A stretch of 56,229 bases of DNA from Mesostigma viride (taxonomy: Eukaryota > Streptophyta > Mesostigmatophyceae > Mesostigmatales > Mesostigmataceae): positions 525,001-581,229 of the forward strand of contig RPFO01000034.1 in assembly GCA_009746045.1 (NCBI GenBank), written 5' to 3'. Shown here in pieces: positions 1-10,299 of this stretch. Position 1 is the first letter of the stretch; each line of letters opens with the position of its first letter. A program made the position numbers and the translations under genes. The notes below the pieces were generated by a model. The model had not been told where the DNA came from. It did no database searches and saw nothing but the letters and a program-made list of their open reading frames with translations.

Positions 1-193
1 AGCCCGGGGAGGCTGGGAGCGTGGGACCGGGCACATAGTAGATTAGTAGTCCAAACCGTTCTGAACGCATCCAATTGTTGTCGTTTAAAAGCAGAACAGG
101 AAGTTGTGGTTGTTGTATTTGCCCACTCCAGAACATACCCATAGGCCATAAGGTCGGACCAGCCTTATATATGTATGGATCCACTATTAATAA

Positions 194-243
194 CCCTGTC
201 GGACCACCGGCGCGGGAATAAACTCAACTCAACTCAACTCAAC
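194..243 (+). repeat. retroposon 3' tail with (CTCAA)n, copy 1
   Basis: A short block reading CCCTGTCGG, then a GC-rich stretch and GGGAATAAA, ends in about four CTCAA units. A near-identical block occurs at 443-490. A conserved end followed by a simple repeat is how many non-LTR retroposons finish. The body of the element is not recognisable upstream, so only the tail is called. Confidence 0.45.
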
Positions 244-414
244 GCGGGAACATTATTTCCGGGTAAATGGGTATTTTTTATGAACCCATAACCAATTGGA
301 ATTTGGAATATCGTTAAAGGTAAAGGGGTACCCCGTACCACGTAGCGACCAGCTGGTTACCCAATGTGTATAACGTGTAGGTGATCTGCCTGAACATTAT
401 TATAATATCCTGTC

Positions 415-442
415 GGTTGTTGTTGTTGTTGTTGTTGTTGTT
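415..442 (+). repeat. (GTT)n microsatellite
   Basis: About nine GTT units directly precede the second (CTCAA)n retroposon tail. It is simple sequence with no coding role visible. Confidence 0.85.
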
Positions 443-490
443 CCCTGTCGGTACACCGGCGCGGGAATAAACTCAACTCATGAACTCAAC
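443..490 (+). repeat. retroposon 3' tail with (CTCAA)n, copy 2
   Basis: This is the second copy of the block at 194-243, with the same CCCTGTCGG start and GGGAATAAA before a shorter, interrupted CTCAA tail. Between 491 and 840 I see no gene or clear promoter element. That stretch is the presumed upstream region of the gene starting at 841. Confidence 0.45.
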
Positions 491-840
491 GCCAGAAACG
501 ATGAGTCGCTCGTGTTGCTGCTGGCGCGTACTGGATTTTGCAGGAGGACTGGTGGTCGCAACTTGGAAACTTGATGCGCTCGGCCAGGTCAGCATCGCAT
601 CGCAGTTTGCGCGCTGCGAAAATGGCGCGGGTAAACGCCCGCGTGCGTGAGGCAGACACGTGCGCCGCCGACGAGCACGTGCCGGCCTCGCGCACTGCCT
701 CGCACTGCGCAGGAGTCCATTCTGTCGAGTCGGAACTGCATGTAAGTCTACCCATGCTTAAAACTTGATGGGGTGTGGTCGAGCAACTGCCGCTTTTCAA
801 CAACTCTCATCTTCTTGCGGTGGTTTTCAAAGCCGCGGAA

Positions 841-3800
841 ATGGAAATATGGCCAACAATGCGGCTGTTGGCCCTGAATTCGTTGCTGCTCGCGGCAATT
901 TTGCTGCCAACCCTCTGCTCGGCTCACGTGGGTGAAGATCATTCTGCCTTTTCCTTCAAATTGGACTTTTTCGCGTCTTCTACAGGTAAATCCCTTGCTT
1001 TGAAAAGTGTGGTTGGCGACTTAAGATGTGTTGGCGGTCCGTTTCGGTGGGCTGCACAGTGACATCATGCAGTATAACCTCTTATAATATATCTATAATT
1101 GCATTATCAATCGATCCGGCCGTAATGATCAGCGCAGGCTATATATTCATTGCCAGTCGCCGGCGCCGTAATTAATGTTGCCGGTGATTTGCCATCGCGC
1201 GGCCTATACGTACGCCCCAAAGGCAATAGTTTATCCTCCCGGTTTCCCATTTCGGAGGCGCACGTACATGATGCAGAACGAGTATTTTGTACCGGCCGGC
1301 TAAAATTAATAATGTCCCGCTGGCGCGTCCCTGCCTAAGTAGTAACAGTACCACGCATGCTGCGACTGCTAATTGGCAATTATGCATGCAGGTCTTTTCC
1401 AGGTGGAGGAGTACGATGGCCACTCGCCAACCCTCGAGATGGAGCTGAATAAGGAATACACGTTTTACCAGACCGACGCCTCCAACTGGTATCATCCCCT
1501 CGGGTACGTGCGCACATATACGTCCCGGCGGTGTTGTGAAACGCCTTCAACCGCAGTACCACGGCTAGCAATATTAGCCTGCAACGATATTGCGAACAGT
1601 TGTTGTATTAGTACTAGCGTTTAATTCGGAATATTTATTCTGCAGGTAATTATTACTAGTCTACAGTGGAGTTGCAGCAATGCCCGAGTTTTTTCGTGTC
1701 GAATGAACTCTGGATATCTAGAGCATTGTGGGATTATGGGCTGCAAAATCAAGGATTCCAATTATGTTAGATTGCATATGTGCAACTGTCAGATGCCCCT
1801 AGCGCATCTCCATCGCTCTGGATCTCCTGTCTGTTGTGTCCTATGCTGCATGTCAATAGGTGCACCCAATTTTCTGACTAAGGGCTAGGTTCGATCAGTG
1901 CCCAGAATTAACGCAGCTGACCAGACCTAGAGAAGTCGATCACATGGGGAACCACAGCCAGCTGCCCAAAACCGTCAACGTCCGTGACTCGGGACAACTC
2001 ATGTTCTTAAATTGATGATCCCATGCATGCAGAAGGGTCAATATAGCGCATCTACCGGCGCATAAGTATCCTACATGGGCCCTTGGCCATATCGTTACCA
2101 GTGGCAACGTCAAGTTGTTTTGGAAACTCAAGAAGCCTGAGTCGGCTGCCGTGAGAAATGGCTGACTCACACCCTTCGTCCCAACGCGTTTCCAAACTGA
2201 AGCACAATTGTGAATACAAACAAGCACAAGCGTCAAGACAAACAAGCACATGCAAGTCAAGGCAAAACACTTAGCACAGTAGTGAAAACAAACCCAGCAA
2301 CTACATGATGTCCGAATCCCCAGATCCTGCATGAGTCCGGCAGCCCAAGCATGGAAGCTTACCCATCCACGCTTGTGCCTAGTTATAAGCCCCTTGACCT
2401 AACAGAATTCTGTCGCTCCCATCAGACTGCGGTCTTGTGGCCTCTAATCCACAAGACCCTGCCCGGCCCCGGCCACCAATGATGCATCATGCAGCTTTGC
2501 CTATGCTCCTGACGGCGCACACGTGGGAGCCCCCGAGCTCGAGTTTGGCGTGCGCAATGGTGACGCGCCCCAGTATTACATCAACGGCACGCTGAGCGAC
2601 CTGGACACGTACGAGCCCGCGTTCTCGTTCCCGCGGGACCACTGGCTGAGCATGACGCACTACGTCAAGCTCACGGTGACCGATCCGAGCGTACGGGAGA
2701 TCTTCTACTTCTGCCACATCCACAAGGGCATGTCCGGCCGCATCCGGGTGGGTGGCTGCATCGTATTTCGGGTCGCGAAACGCTCTTTCTTTCTGAATCC
2801 AGGCCCCGTTCGCAGGGTGGTCGGTGGTGGATGCTCTTTGAGTGCAGCCCACAAAGCGAGAAGGGTTGTTGATGTCGTTGGTTTGTTGGTGACTGTCTCT
2901 GGGTGGTAATTGAACATACTCTCAAGCGCATGCCCCATGCGGCACCAGCGGGGTGCAGTCAGGTGGCGTACATTTGACAGGGTGGGGGTGATGGTGTGTG
3001 TGATTTGTTGTGGGGGTGGACGGGGTCGGGCATGACATGCTGACAAGTCTGAGGGCCGGAATTGGCAATTGAGGCGGTTTGCATGATTCTGGCCATGATG
3101 GGTATAATTATGTCGCCTTGTGTGTTTATAGTCTTCGTTTGTTGGTGCCCACTAGCACACCATATGAGGCTCCCCTCTATTGTTAGTCAACTGTCGTCGT
3201 AGCATTTGTACTTGAAAATCATCAAACAAGCTGAGTTGCAGGGCACCGCTTCCCTTTTATAATCAATTTATCATCCTCCATTTCTTTTCTTTGTAATATT
3301 ACTCTAATGTACGGTACTAATATAAGTTTTCCTGCAAAACACGCCTTCTGCATGCATGGCCTTATTGACGTCGATCTCTGCAGATCATCGGCCATAACTC
3401 GTCCGCCGCGGAGATCCCCCTGACCATCCCCGCCCCCCCGACCGGCATGGACGCCACCTGCGGGACGGCGGACACGCAACGCTTCCATGCGGACCACGAC
3501 TTCCACAAGTACTGCCCCGACACGACCTTCCTGTGCGGATCCGAGTCATCCACGTATGGCAAGTGCATGGACGCGATCGACTGCAAGATGAACTACGAGA
3601 TGCGCGTGCACAACTACGTGGCCAACCCGGTAGTCACCTTCATGCACCAGATGATCCCGCACCACGTGAACGCGGTCAACATGGCCAAGATCTTGCTCAA
3701 GCTCGGCGGGCCCGGTGTCGACGACGACATCATCGCGCTCATGGTTGACATCATCAACAGCCAGAACGCACAGATCACGTTCATGGAGGCGTGGCTCGCG

Positions 3801-3938
3801 GAACGAGCAATGCAGAATGCCACCGAGGCCATCTGCGAGAGGCAGCCCAATGCCGCGGGGCTGCCCGTCTCGGCTGGCATTGTGAGCAGCCTCGTGGCGG
3901 CAATCGTGGGCACGGTGGCAATGCTGCTGGCGCTATAA
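841..3938 (+). CDS. secreted cupredoxin-DUF305 fusion protein, 4 exons
   Basis: Exons 841-985, 1392-1503, 2495-2747 and 3384-3938 join in frame to 354 codons plus TAA. All three introns start GT and end AG (donors gtaaat, gtacgt, gtgggt) and the phases fit. A signal peptide covers roughly residues 7-28; Met7 (position 859) is an equally possible start. Residues 45-175 look like a cupredoxin: His83 in WYHPLG, then Cys159, His162 and Met165 in FCHIHKGM, the spacing of a type 1 copper site. Residues 196-237 hold five cysteines. Residues 250-325 match the DUF305 helical bundle, with MHQMIPHH at 257-264 and Met270. The last 25 residues are hydrophobic, suggesting a GPI signal or membrane anchor. 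N-glycosylation motifs are present. Inferred role: copper binding or handling at the cell surface or in the secretory pathway; the reaction is unknown. It is the only intact host gene seen here. Confidence 0.8.
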
Positions 3939-5726
3939 TCATGATCGGTGGTTGAGGCAACGGTGACGACCAGTTGATGCATTACGATGGCCATGTTGCT
4001 AGCGTCATGACCTTGCGGTACCATACATCGGTCATTTGTGATGTTGATTCCGCGAAGAGCTTGAGATCCTGTGGCCACCTCCTTGGCTTTATGAACCGAT
4101 GGCCTGTCAGAGTTTCACGAGGATGACATGCAAGTTATCATGGATGCCTCCTTTTTGTTTGGCGCTGTCATAGCTACACATCATGACACGACCTTAAGTG
4201 ACAGTATCACGTTATGCTATACTTAGCTATATACCGATTCTGCCCGTTGTCAGCCGCTGCCCGGGTCACACAGCGGCCCCCGTTCGGGCTCGTGCAGGGA
4301 TTAGCGCTACCGGCTGCTGCTCGGTCACCAGCCATGGATCAAGTAACAGTTTGCGTCTCCCAAAGTGCTTCTGGGTTACTGTGGAGCCACGGGCAGCTCA
4401 GTCCGTCACGCAACAGTTACGGCCCTGTCCTTTGCTCCAGGGCATAATGATTCCCCGCAATGGAATGGTACCTTGGACCCTAGTTTGGGTCTAGTTGGGG
4501 ACCTGTCGGCTGCTGTACATCACCATCTCGGTCGCAGTGTCTTGATGGCACCGGGGGCAAGGCAGACTTTGGCTAGCTCTCAATGATGGCCAGGGTCACT
4601 GTGACGGTGGTGCTGCAGCATGCCTGCCTGCGAGTCAGCCGAGCTGCAGCGTGGAGCTCACCAGCCGCTGGCCCATCTGGCAATTACTTGCTGGAAACTT
4701 TCAAGGATGCCAATGGAAAGCTGGGAGTCCTGATGGCTGAAATACAGCCTGTTGCAGCATATCCCTTGTTCAGTTCTTCCTTTTGGTCTACCAGCGGGAG
4801 CCTGGAGGATGTGTTACTTAATTTAGTCGTTTGCATGGCTCTTGAGCCAATGGATTTTCCCTTGCTTAATATGCCACGACGGTGGGCAGCTGCGTCCCAT
4901 GTGATGTATGTGCCTACATGTTACATTTGACACCTTGCACAAGCGGTGCTGGCTGGGTACAGTACAACGTTTTTCTGACTGAAGTCATGCCTTCCTGGGT
5001 GGCGGCCGTTCCCACGGGGGAGATTCAGTGCGTGCTCATGATCGGGCCCATACAGCTGGGTCACATGCCTCATGATTCGATCATGCAGAAGTGACAGACA
5101 CTTCCCTTGGCCAGCACAGTGACGTCAAAGTGACTGCCTGAATTGCATGGCGGGCAGGGCGAACCCTCAATTTTTGTAGAGTAAAGCAGCTGCCAGGGGG
5201 TGAAGTAGTAGCGACACTAGAGTTTACCTTCAATAATATTGTTCAGCTGGTGTGTGCAGCCTGTCTGGCGTGGCTGCTCAGGGGCGCACATTTTTCTGTA
5301 CAAGGTGCGCTTATAGTAGCTGCACATACCAGTGTTGACCATGCAGTAGTTTTGTTTGCCTTTTTTGCCACATCGACCCTGGTGGTCAACCTGTTTATAC
5401 TAGCGTGTGTTTGGTTGTGTCCAGGCGGTAGATCAACCTGTTACCCACTGTGCACGCATGCCAGCGCCAGTTAAAAGACGTACGATCCCCGGGGGCCCGG
5501 TCACCCTCACGAAGCGTTGTATATATTTTCCCAACAATCAAGAACTTCAATTGATAAATTTTAATTACGAACATGTATATCTCCGGTGGGAGTATATGTA
5601 ACATATGTAAGTATATGTAACAGTATGTATAGAGCTTTGACATGGCTCTGTATATAGGTTTATAGCTGGGCGTTTGCTTTGGTTTGAGTGATTTCACTCT
5701 GCTGTAAGTAAGTATATGTAACATAT
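3939..5726. other. no recognisable gene
   Basis: Downstream of the cupredoxin-DUF305 gene I find only short ORFs without family resemblance, the longest being 115 codons at 4583-4930. Part of the start may be 3' UTR. Around 5583-5735 there are degenerate repeats of the type gtatatgtaacat. Confidence 0.5.
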
Positions 5727-5937
5727 TCTGATTTGGCACGCTGCAAAGGTGAAAACCATTTGCGTTCAGTGCCGGTCCGCGGAAAACGCGATCTGCAAAT
5801 GAATCCAGGCCGGAATCGAACTGGGGACCTCTCGCACCCACTTTTGCTGACTATAGGACGGACGTCTCCTGATCCTAAGGCATCGCCAGCTGACACCTAC
5901 AGTCCAACCGCAAAAGTTCTCCTTTCCGGGGAGTGAT
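5727..5937 (-). mobile_element. MITE-like element, copy 1 (about 211 bp)
   Basis: Read on the minus strand, this block aligns along its whole length with the 218-bp insert at 24284-24501. Both begin ATCACTCCCCGG and end near ATCAGA. The two ends of each copy form imperfect inverted repeats (CACTCC...AGGAGAA...TTTGCG against CACTCC...AGGTGAAAA...TTTGCG). A box-B-like AGTTCGATTCC occurs inside, so a tRNA-derived SINE is the alternative. No TSD is visible around this copy, which suggests it is old. Confidence 0.6.
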
Positions 5938-6000
5938 GCAAGCCATTCGGATTTGGTACTAGATAAATCATTCGAGATCTGTGTGTGTAGGAGTACTACA

Positions 6001-6038
6001 CACGTGTCCACTCGAGACTTGTTCAGTCTCGACACGTG
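6001..6038. other. perfect-arm hairpin
   Basis: CACGTGT (6001-6007) pairs with ACACGTG (6032-6038), and CGAGACT (6013-6019) pairs with AGTCTCG (6025-6031), leaving a five-base loop and a five-base bulge. Function is unknown. Confidence 0.55.
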
Positions 6039-6059
6039 AGACAGGCTGAACACGGCTGG

Positions 6060-6220
6060 AACCTTCTTGGGAATATATGTAACATATATCCCTGAGAAGG
6101 GGCGTAAGGTTTTTAATACATTCTGGGCTACAACCTGTACATGTGGGGGATGTATATAAACATGCAGCCACCTATACTCTGGGTGCACAAGGTGCACCTG
6201 CGCACCACCATGATTAAAAT
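6060..6220. repeat. diverged copy of the ORF1-only element's 3' UTR
   Basis: This segment resembles 6862-7005, sharing TTGGGA-TAT, a GAG-GGGC block, GTGGGGATGTA and GGTGCAC...GGTGCACCTG. The second copy is the 3' UTR of the retroelement at 6841-8819, so this is probably a remnant of a related copy on the minus strand. Confidence 0.45.
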
Positions 6221-6277
6221 TAAACAATTCCTGACTCCGTGGGGAGATCATGTAGCACGCATTCCCTTGCTTGATGG

Positions 6278-6440
6278 ATTCATTCATTCATTCATTCATT
6301 CATTCATTCATTCATTCATTCATTCATTCATTCATTCATTCATTCATTCATTCATTCATTCATTCATTCATTCATTCATTCATTCATTCATTCATTCATT
6401 CATTCATTCATTCATTCATTCATTCATTCATTCATTCATT
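6278..6440 (+). repeat. (ATTC)n tetranucleotide tract, about 41 units
   Basis: 163 bp of essentially pure ATTC. Because four is not a multiple of three it reads as a long Ile-His-Ser-Phe repeat in any open frame, which is an artefact. On the minus strand it reads (GAAT)n and follows the 3' side of a LINE fragment, so it may be an expanded retroposon tail. Confidence 0.95.
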
Positions 6441-6446
6441 AATAGA

Positions 6447-6840
6447 CACGTGACCGCGTCACGTGAGCATAAGTCCTCACTGGTAGGGGAACATGCGTTG
6501 GAATGGATGGTGTAAACTATCTAGGTCCTACTGTTGTGGGCACCACGGCCCGAATCACTATGAATGCCGTATGCGGTCACACGCGGAGCCCCCACAGACT
6601 TGGGGGTGGTCTCCTTCATCACTACTTGCCATCTATCCTTGCATGCCATCGTATGCCTCCATATTACAGACAAACCAGGAGGCTGCCTGGGTGTGAGCCC
6701 GTCACGTCTAGTGGAGCACATGTCCATGCCGAGTCTATATCACGAAAAGTCCACGGGTGGCGGCCCTGCCGCGCGCGGCCTGGTGAGGACATATCGCCCA
6801 GGATGGGCGGGCTCAAGTGGTGCCAGCTAGTCTATCTGAT
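6447..6840 (-). mobile_element. LINE family A, 3' fragment (distal part)
   Basis: The minus strand matches plus-strand 10905-11297 of another family A copy. Translation in pieces gives QPPGLSVIWR and KDRWQVVMKETTPKS, the C-terminal end of a LINE ORF2 protein. It is the continuation of the fragment at 8820-9425; the two were one copy before the element at 6841-8819 inserted between them. A perfect palindrome CACGTGAC-CGC-GTCACGTG lies at its distal end (6447-6465). Confidence 0.7.
6835..6840. repeat. TSD TCTGAT, left
   Basis: TCTGAT at 6835-6840 is repeated at 8820-8825 on the other side of the ORF1-only element. The uninterrupted form is seen once in the related LINE copy near 10906 (reverse strand). 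Confidence 0.75.
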
Positions 6841-8819
6841 TGAATTGAATTGAATTGAATTGTAACATAACTCCATTGGGAGTATACGTAGCACTTAGCC
6901 CTTGAGAGGGGGCATATGGCCTATCATACATCCTAAGCTACTTCCTGCAAGGGTGGGGATGTAAAGGACCCCTGCTCTAGGTGCACCAGGGCACCTGCAC
7001 CCTCATGGTCTATCACGCTATGCCCGGGTAAGGGGGGAGCATGCCTGTGAGGGGGGAAGATCATCATGGCTATACAAAACTAGAGCGTGGCATCTCAGCA
7101 GAGAGCAACTCTCTGCATGGGCACAGCATAACTAAATAAAGCTAGGCATCATCTGGAGTGTGGCTCATCGTAGGCACACATGTACATGATTAAATAAAGC
7201 GCGTGGCTTAGCTGGGATAGTGCCTCTAGGAGGCGTACATGTACATGGCCACGGTCTATCTATTCTACACTACTACTGCTGTATTCCCCTAAGCTGGGGC
7301 GTCTGGAGTCGCTGGGGTCGCGGGGGTCGCCTGCCAGGGCTTGTGGCCGACGTAGATGGCCGCCCCCTTCCAGTACACCGGCTGGCCCGCCTTGGTCTGC
7401 CGGAGCTGGAGGTAGGTCGGCCATAGCTCCCGTCGCCGTTGTTGCTGCGCCAGGGTCAAGTCGTCATCAAGGGTGAAGAGAGTCTTCTCGAGCCGCTTGC
7501 GGCGTCTGAGAAAAGAAATCTTGTCCGCCGGGGTCTTAAAGGTGAGAAGGAGCGGGGGCGGCCCTGCCTTACCCCGCGCGCGGGGAAGGCGGTGGGCGAC
7601 CAGCTCGATCTCACCAGTAAGGCCCATGCGATCAAGGATTTCTCGCTCAAAAGCACGCGCAAGCTTCTCGGAATTCTCACCTTCCTCCATCTTGAGATTC
7701 TTGACAGTGACGTTGAGGCTGCGCTTGGCGAGCTCGGCCTCCTTGCGGAGGTCAAGCGTCTGCCGCTGGAGCTGGGCTGCGACGGCGGAGGTGGTGGAGG
7801 TGGTGTGCTGCTTAAGCATGTCCGCCCAGGTCGTGATGGGAGGAGCATCGCCGGCCAGGCCAGCAGGGGCTGGCTTGGCGGCAATGTCCTTCACCACCTG
7901 GGCGGTGAGGCCTGCGGTGTTCTGCAAGACCTCGATAGCGATGGCATTGTCCTTACTTAAGACGCTGGTCAATGTCGCGGAGCTGGGCGGTGATGGCGTC
8001 GGAGGAGGGGGTGGTGGCGGTGGAGGAGGCGAGGAGGGTGGAGGTGGCGGTGGAGATGGTGGGGAGCTCAGCAGCCAGCGTGCCGCCCATTGCCGCCACA
8101 TCTGTGGCAAGGGGGGTCACGTGCTGCTCGAAAGCTTCCTTAAGGAGGGCGCGGATGGAGGATTCGGTCAAGGTAGTGGTGATGGGCTTGGGGGGCCAGA
8201 GCTCATAGATGGAGCGTCCAAGGAGGGAGAAGAGGGCGTATATCTGCAGCCGGGGGCGGGGGGCGGTGAAGATGTACTCGTATGGGCGACGCTGCTGTTG
8301 AGCATTGACGAGACGACCCTGATGGAAGAGCTGCTTGCACAGTTCAATAAGCGAGGCGGTGGATCCCCAGAACACGTAGCTCAGGATGCGGTCTGCAGTG
8401 AGCTTGTCGAAAAAGCCGGGTTGGCTGGCGTCAAATTCGTCAAAAATCGGCTCGGCAGGGCGACTGCGCTTGGGTTCAGGCGACGCTGCTGGCGAGGCGA
8501 GCCCGAGAGGGGGCTGGGCGACCACTAGAGCTTGGCTAGTGGCGCCGCTGCCTTCTGTCTGGCCGGTTGGCGAAGCTGCAGCCGGGGCTGCAGGCGTATT
8601 TTCATTGCTGAGCGCAGCCGCCAGCTAGGCTGCGTTGCGTCGAGAGGCGTTTGCTCATCGTATAGTGCGTTATAGCTTCGGAAAATTATATCAGCATGTG
8701 CGTCTAAGAAAGACGAAGCGATTGTGATATTCACAGCTGAATTCGGTGCTCAAACGTGAAAGTTATGAGCTCCGACAGCCATGGCTACCTCGTGGCTCGT
8801 GGCTCGTGGCTCGTGTCAC
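6841..8819 (-). mobile_element. ORF1-only LINE-like retroelement (half-LINE), 1,979 bp
   Basis: Read on the minus strand, the element starts near 8819, carries one ORF1-type gene (about 8624-7289), a 3' UTR of about 430 bp, and ends in (TCAAT)n at 6841-6861. It is flanked by TCTGAT duplications and splits an older LINE family A copy whose empty site is preserved elsewhere in the window. No endonuclease or reverse transcriptase is present, so it would need to be mobilised in trans. The 3' UTR contains a duplicated block around ACATGTACATG and GCTTTATTTA. The 5' end has four GTGGCTC-type units (8791-8815). By analogy this is the layout of mammalian HAL1 elements. Confidence 0.7.
7289..8624 (-). 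pseudogene. LINE ORF1p-like RNA-binding protein, frameshifted
   Basis: Two overlapping frames, 8624-7953 and a second ending at 7289, join across one extra base near 7957, giving roughly 440 codons. The N-terminal part is Ala/Pro rich. A middle region (KLTADRILSYVFWG onward) is helical. It is followed by a heptad-like segment (RQTLDLRKEAELAKRS) and then a folded domain with LLTFKTPADKISFLRRRKRL and LDDDLTLAQQQRRREL, ending VYWKGAAIYVG. That tail matches the RRM plus C-terminal arrangement of LINE ORF1 proteins, and the LDDDLTPAQ motif recurs in the ORF1 at 12566-13843. No ATG is in frame upstream before the stop at 8625; another frameshift there may hide the true start. ORF1 proteins bind retroelement RNA. 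Confidence 0.6.
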
Positions 8820-9425
8820 TCTGATGTGCCTACCTGATCTGTGCAGGCCAGGTGCCCGGCTAGGCCCAGGCGCCTGTGCCTAACAATGTGGGAAATATAG
8901 GGCAAATCAGCGTACAAATCCTCATTACTAATGTGCAAACCAAAGGGGATGTTAAGGGCCTTGCGCAGCATCTTGGTGACCTTGCCGTCGAGTCGTTGCT
9001 CCAGCGCCTGCGTCAGTGTCCAGGTCTTGGCGCCATAGGTCAGGATCGTCAGAATGACGACCTTGAGGAGGTCACGCTTGACGATGCTTGATGGATGGAT
9101 ATCAGGCCGATGCGGGTGTCCACATCGTCGGCCGGCGGTGTCCGGGGAGCATGCTCCCCAGCAGTTAGATCGCGATCACGGAACGGGACCTCCGTCCCGT
9201 CGAGGCTAGCCAGTAGCCGCGCCGGCTGAGGCGAGCAACTGGTCGCCCCACTGAATCACCATCGCCTCAGTCTTGACACTTATCTCCAACCCCACCGCCC
9301 GCGCCTCGAACTGCCCAGACAGTCCAGCCAGGTCTGACTGTGCTCGGAGCGCTCGATGAGGGTGGTATCATCCGTATAAAACAGGTCGGACAGGCAGCAA
9401 GCAGGGCCACCGCCGCCCTTTTCGG
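8820..9425 (-). pseudogene. LINE family A reverse transcriptase, 3' fragment (proximal part)
   Basis: On the minus strand this encodes YTDDTTLIERSEHSQTWLDC (the YxDD active-site box and thumb start). It then continues, out of frame in places, to the conserved stretches that read LHISNEDLYADLPY and HRRLGLAGHLACTDQ in the copy at 10300-11297. It lacks the fingers and palm N-terminal part and the endonuclease. It continues at 6840 beyond the inserted ORF1-only element. Confidence 0.65.
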
Positions 9426-9544
9426 GATCAAATAAGAATGTCCAAGCCAGGCTCGAACCCCTTGAGAGCTGTAAAGCGCGCACTGTCATGGCAGCCTGGC
9501 GCATGACGTGATCCACGACAATAATGTGTTGACCCGATCGATAT

Positions 9545-9870
9545 CTGTGCAGCTAGGCCAGGTTCAACCGGTGAGGGTTATAGCGGCCTAGGCACCTGTG
9601 CGTAAGAATGTTGTGCATCCAGGAAACATAAGGTAATCGACAACACTACAAACTTCCTCACGGCTAATTAATAACAGTTAACGTGCAAACTGAATGGAAT
9701 GAACGCCCTACACAACATGTTGCGGAGTGACAGCGCCGTACGTCAAACGCCGATCCTCCATCATCTCCTGCGTCGGCGTCGACATCTCAGCCCTTTAGGT
9801 CAGGATCGTCAAAATGTCGACCTTGGACAGGTCGCGCAGTGTCATTCAAGGCCGGTATGTACTCAGTGGC
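9545..9870 (-). pseudogene. older, more diverged LINE family A fragment
   Basis: The sequence tracks 8835-9080 at lower identity: shared blocks include GGCCTAGGCACCTGTGC, GTCAGGATCGTCA and CGACCTTG. It is an independent, older minus-strand remnant with no open frame. Confidence 0.5.
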
Positions 9871-10299
9871 ACATGTGCCTCTGCGCATGCACACGCAAGT
9901 ACTTTTAATCTTGGTTGCATTCACTCAAATTGTATTGTCGAGGCCAGCAATAGCTAAATTCTTATAACTTAATTGATGCTAGCTGCCGAGCACCTCAGCG
10001 CCAGGATGCGAAGAACGCGAAAGTTGAAGTAGCTCCAACATGGTCGTGAACTATGTAGCACCTCTGGCGTGATCGATTCCGCGGCTATATGCATGGGTAC
10101 CTCCTGGTCCGAAGGCCTGCATCCCAAGCTACAGCTCCACGGCTAAAAAACTCTTAATATTACCGGAGAGTGGTGCCATGCAGTAAGGCGGAAATTGTGC
10201 TATAGAGGTATTTTGGGAGCTCCTGCCAGGGCGTAGGAGGTCTACACACCACTCGATAGCAAAGTCCACTCGATACCAAGGTACCGAAACGTGAAATCA
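9871..10299. other. no recognisable feature
   Basis: About 430 bp between LINE remnants. I see no coding, RNA or repeat signal. Confidence 0.4.

Noticed and set aside
4583-4930. 115-codon ORF downstream of the cupredoxin-DUF305 gene
   Set aside because: No family resemblance and several overlapping short ORFs of equal quality in other frames.
6141-6515. ORF with an Ile-His-Ser-Phe repeat
   Set aside because: It is a translation of the (ATTC)n microsatellite.
7473-8528. 351-codon plus-strand ORF opposite the half-LINE ORF1
   Set aside because: The minus strand carries recognisable ORF1p motifs; the plus-strand frame is Gly/Ser/Arg low complexity caused by GC bias.
9440-9520. SINE-like box B (GGGTTCGAGCC on the minus strand) upstream of the LINE fragment
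   Set aside because: A single short match with no second copy or tail in the window.
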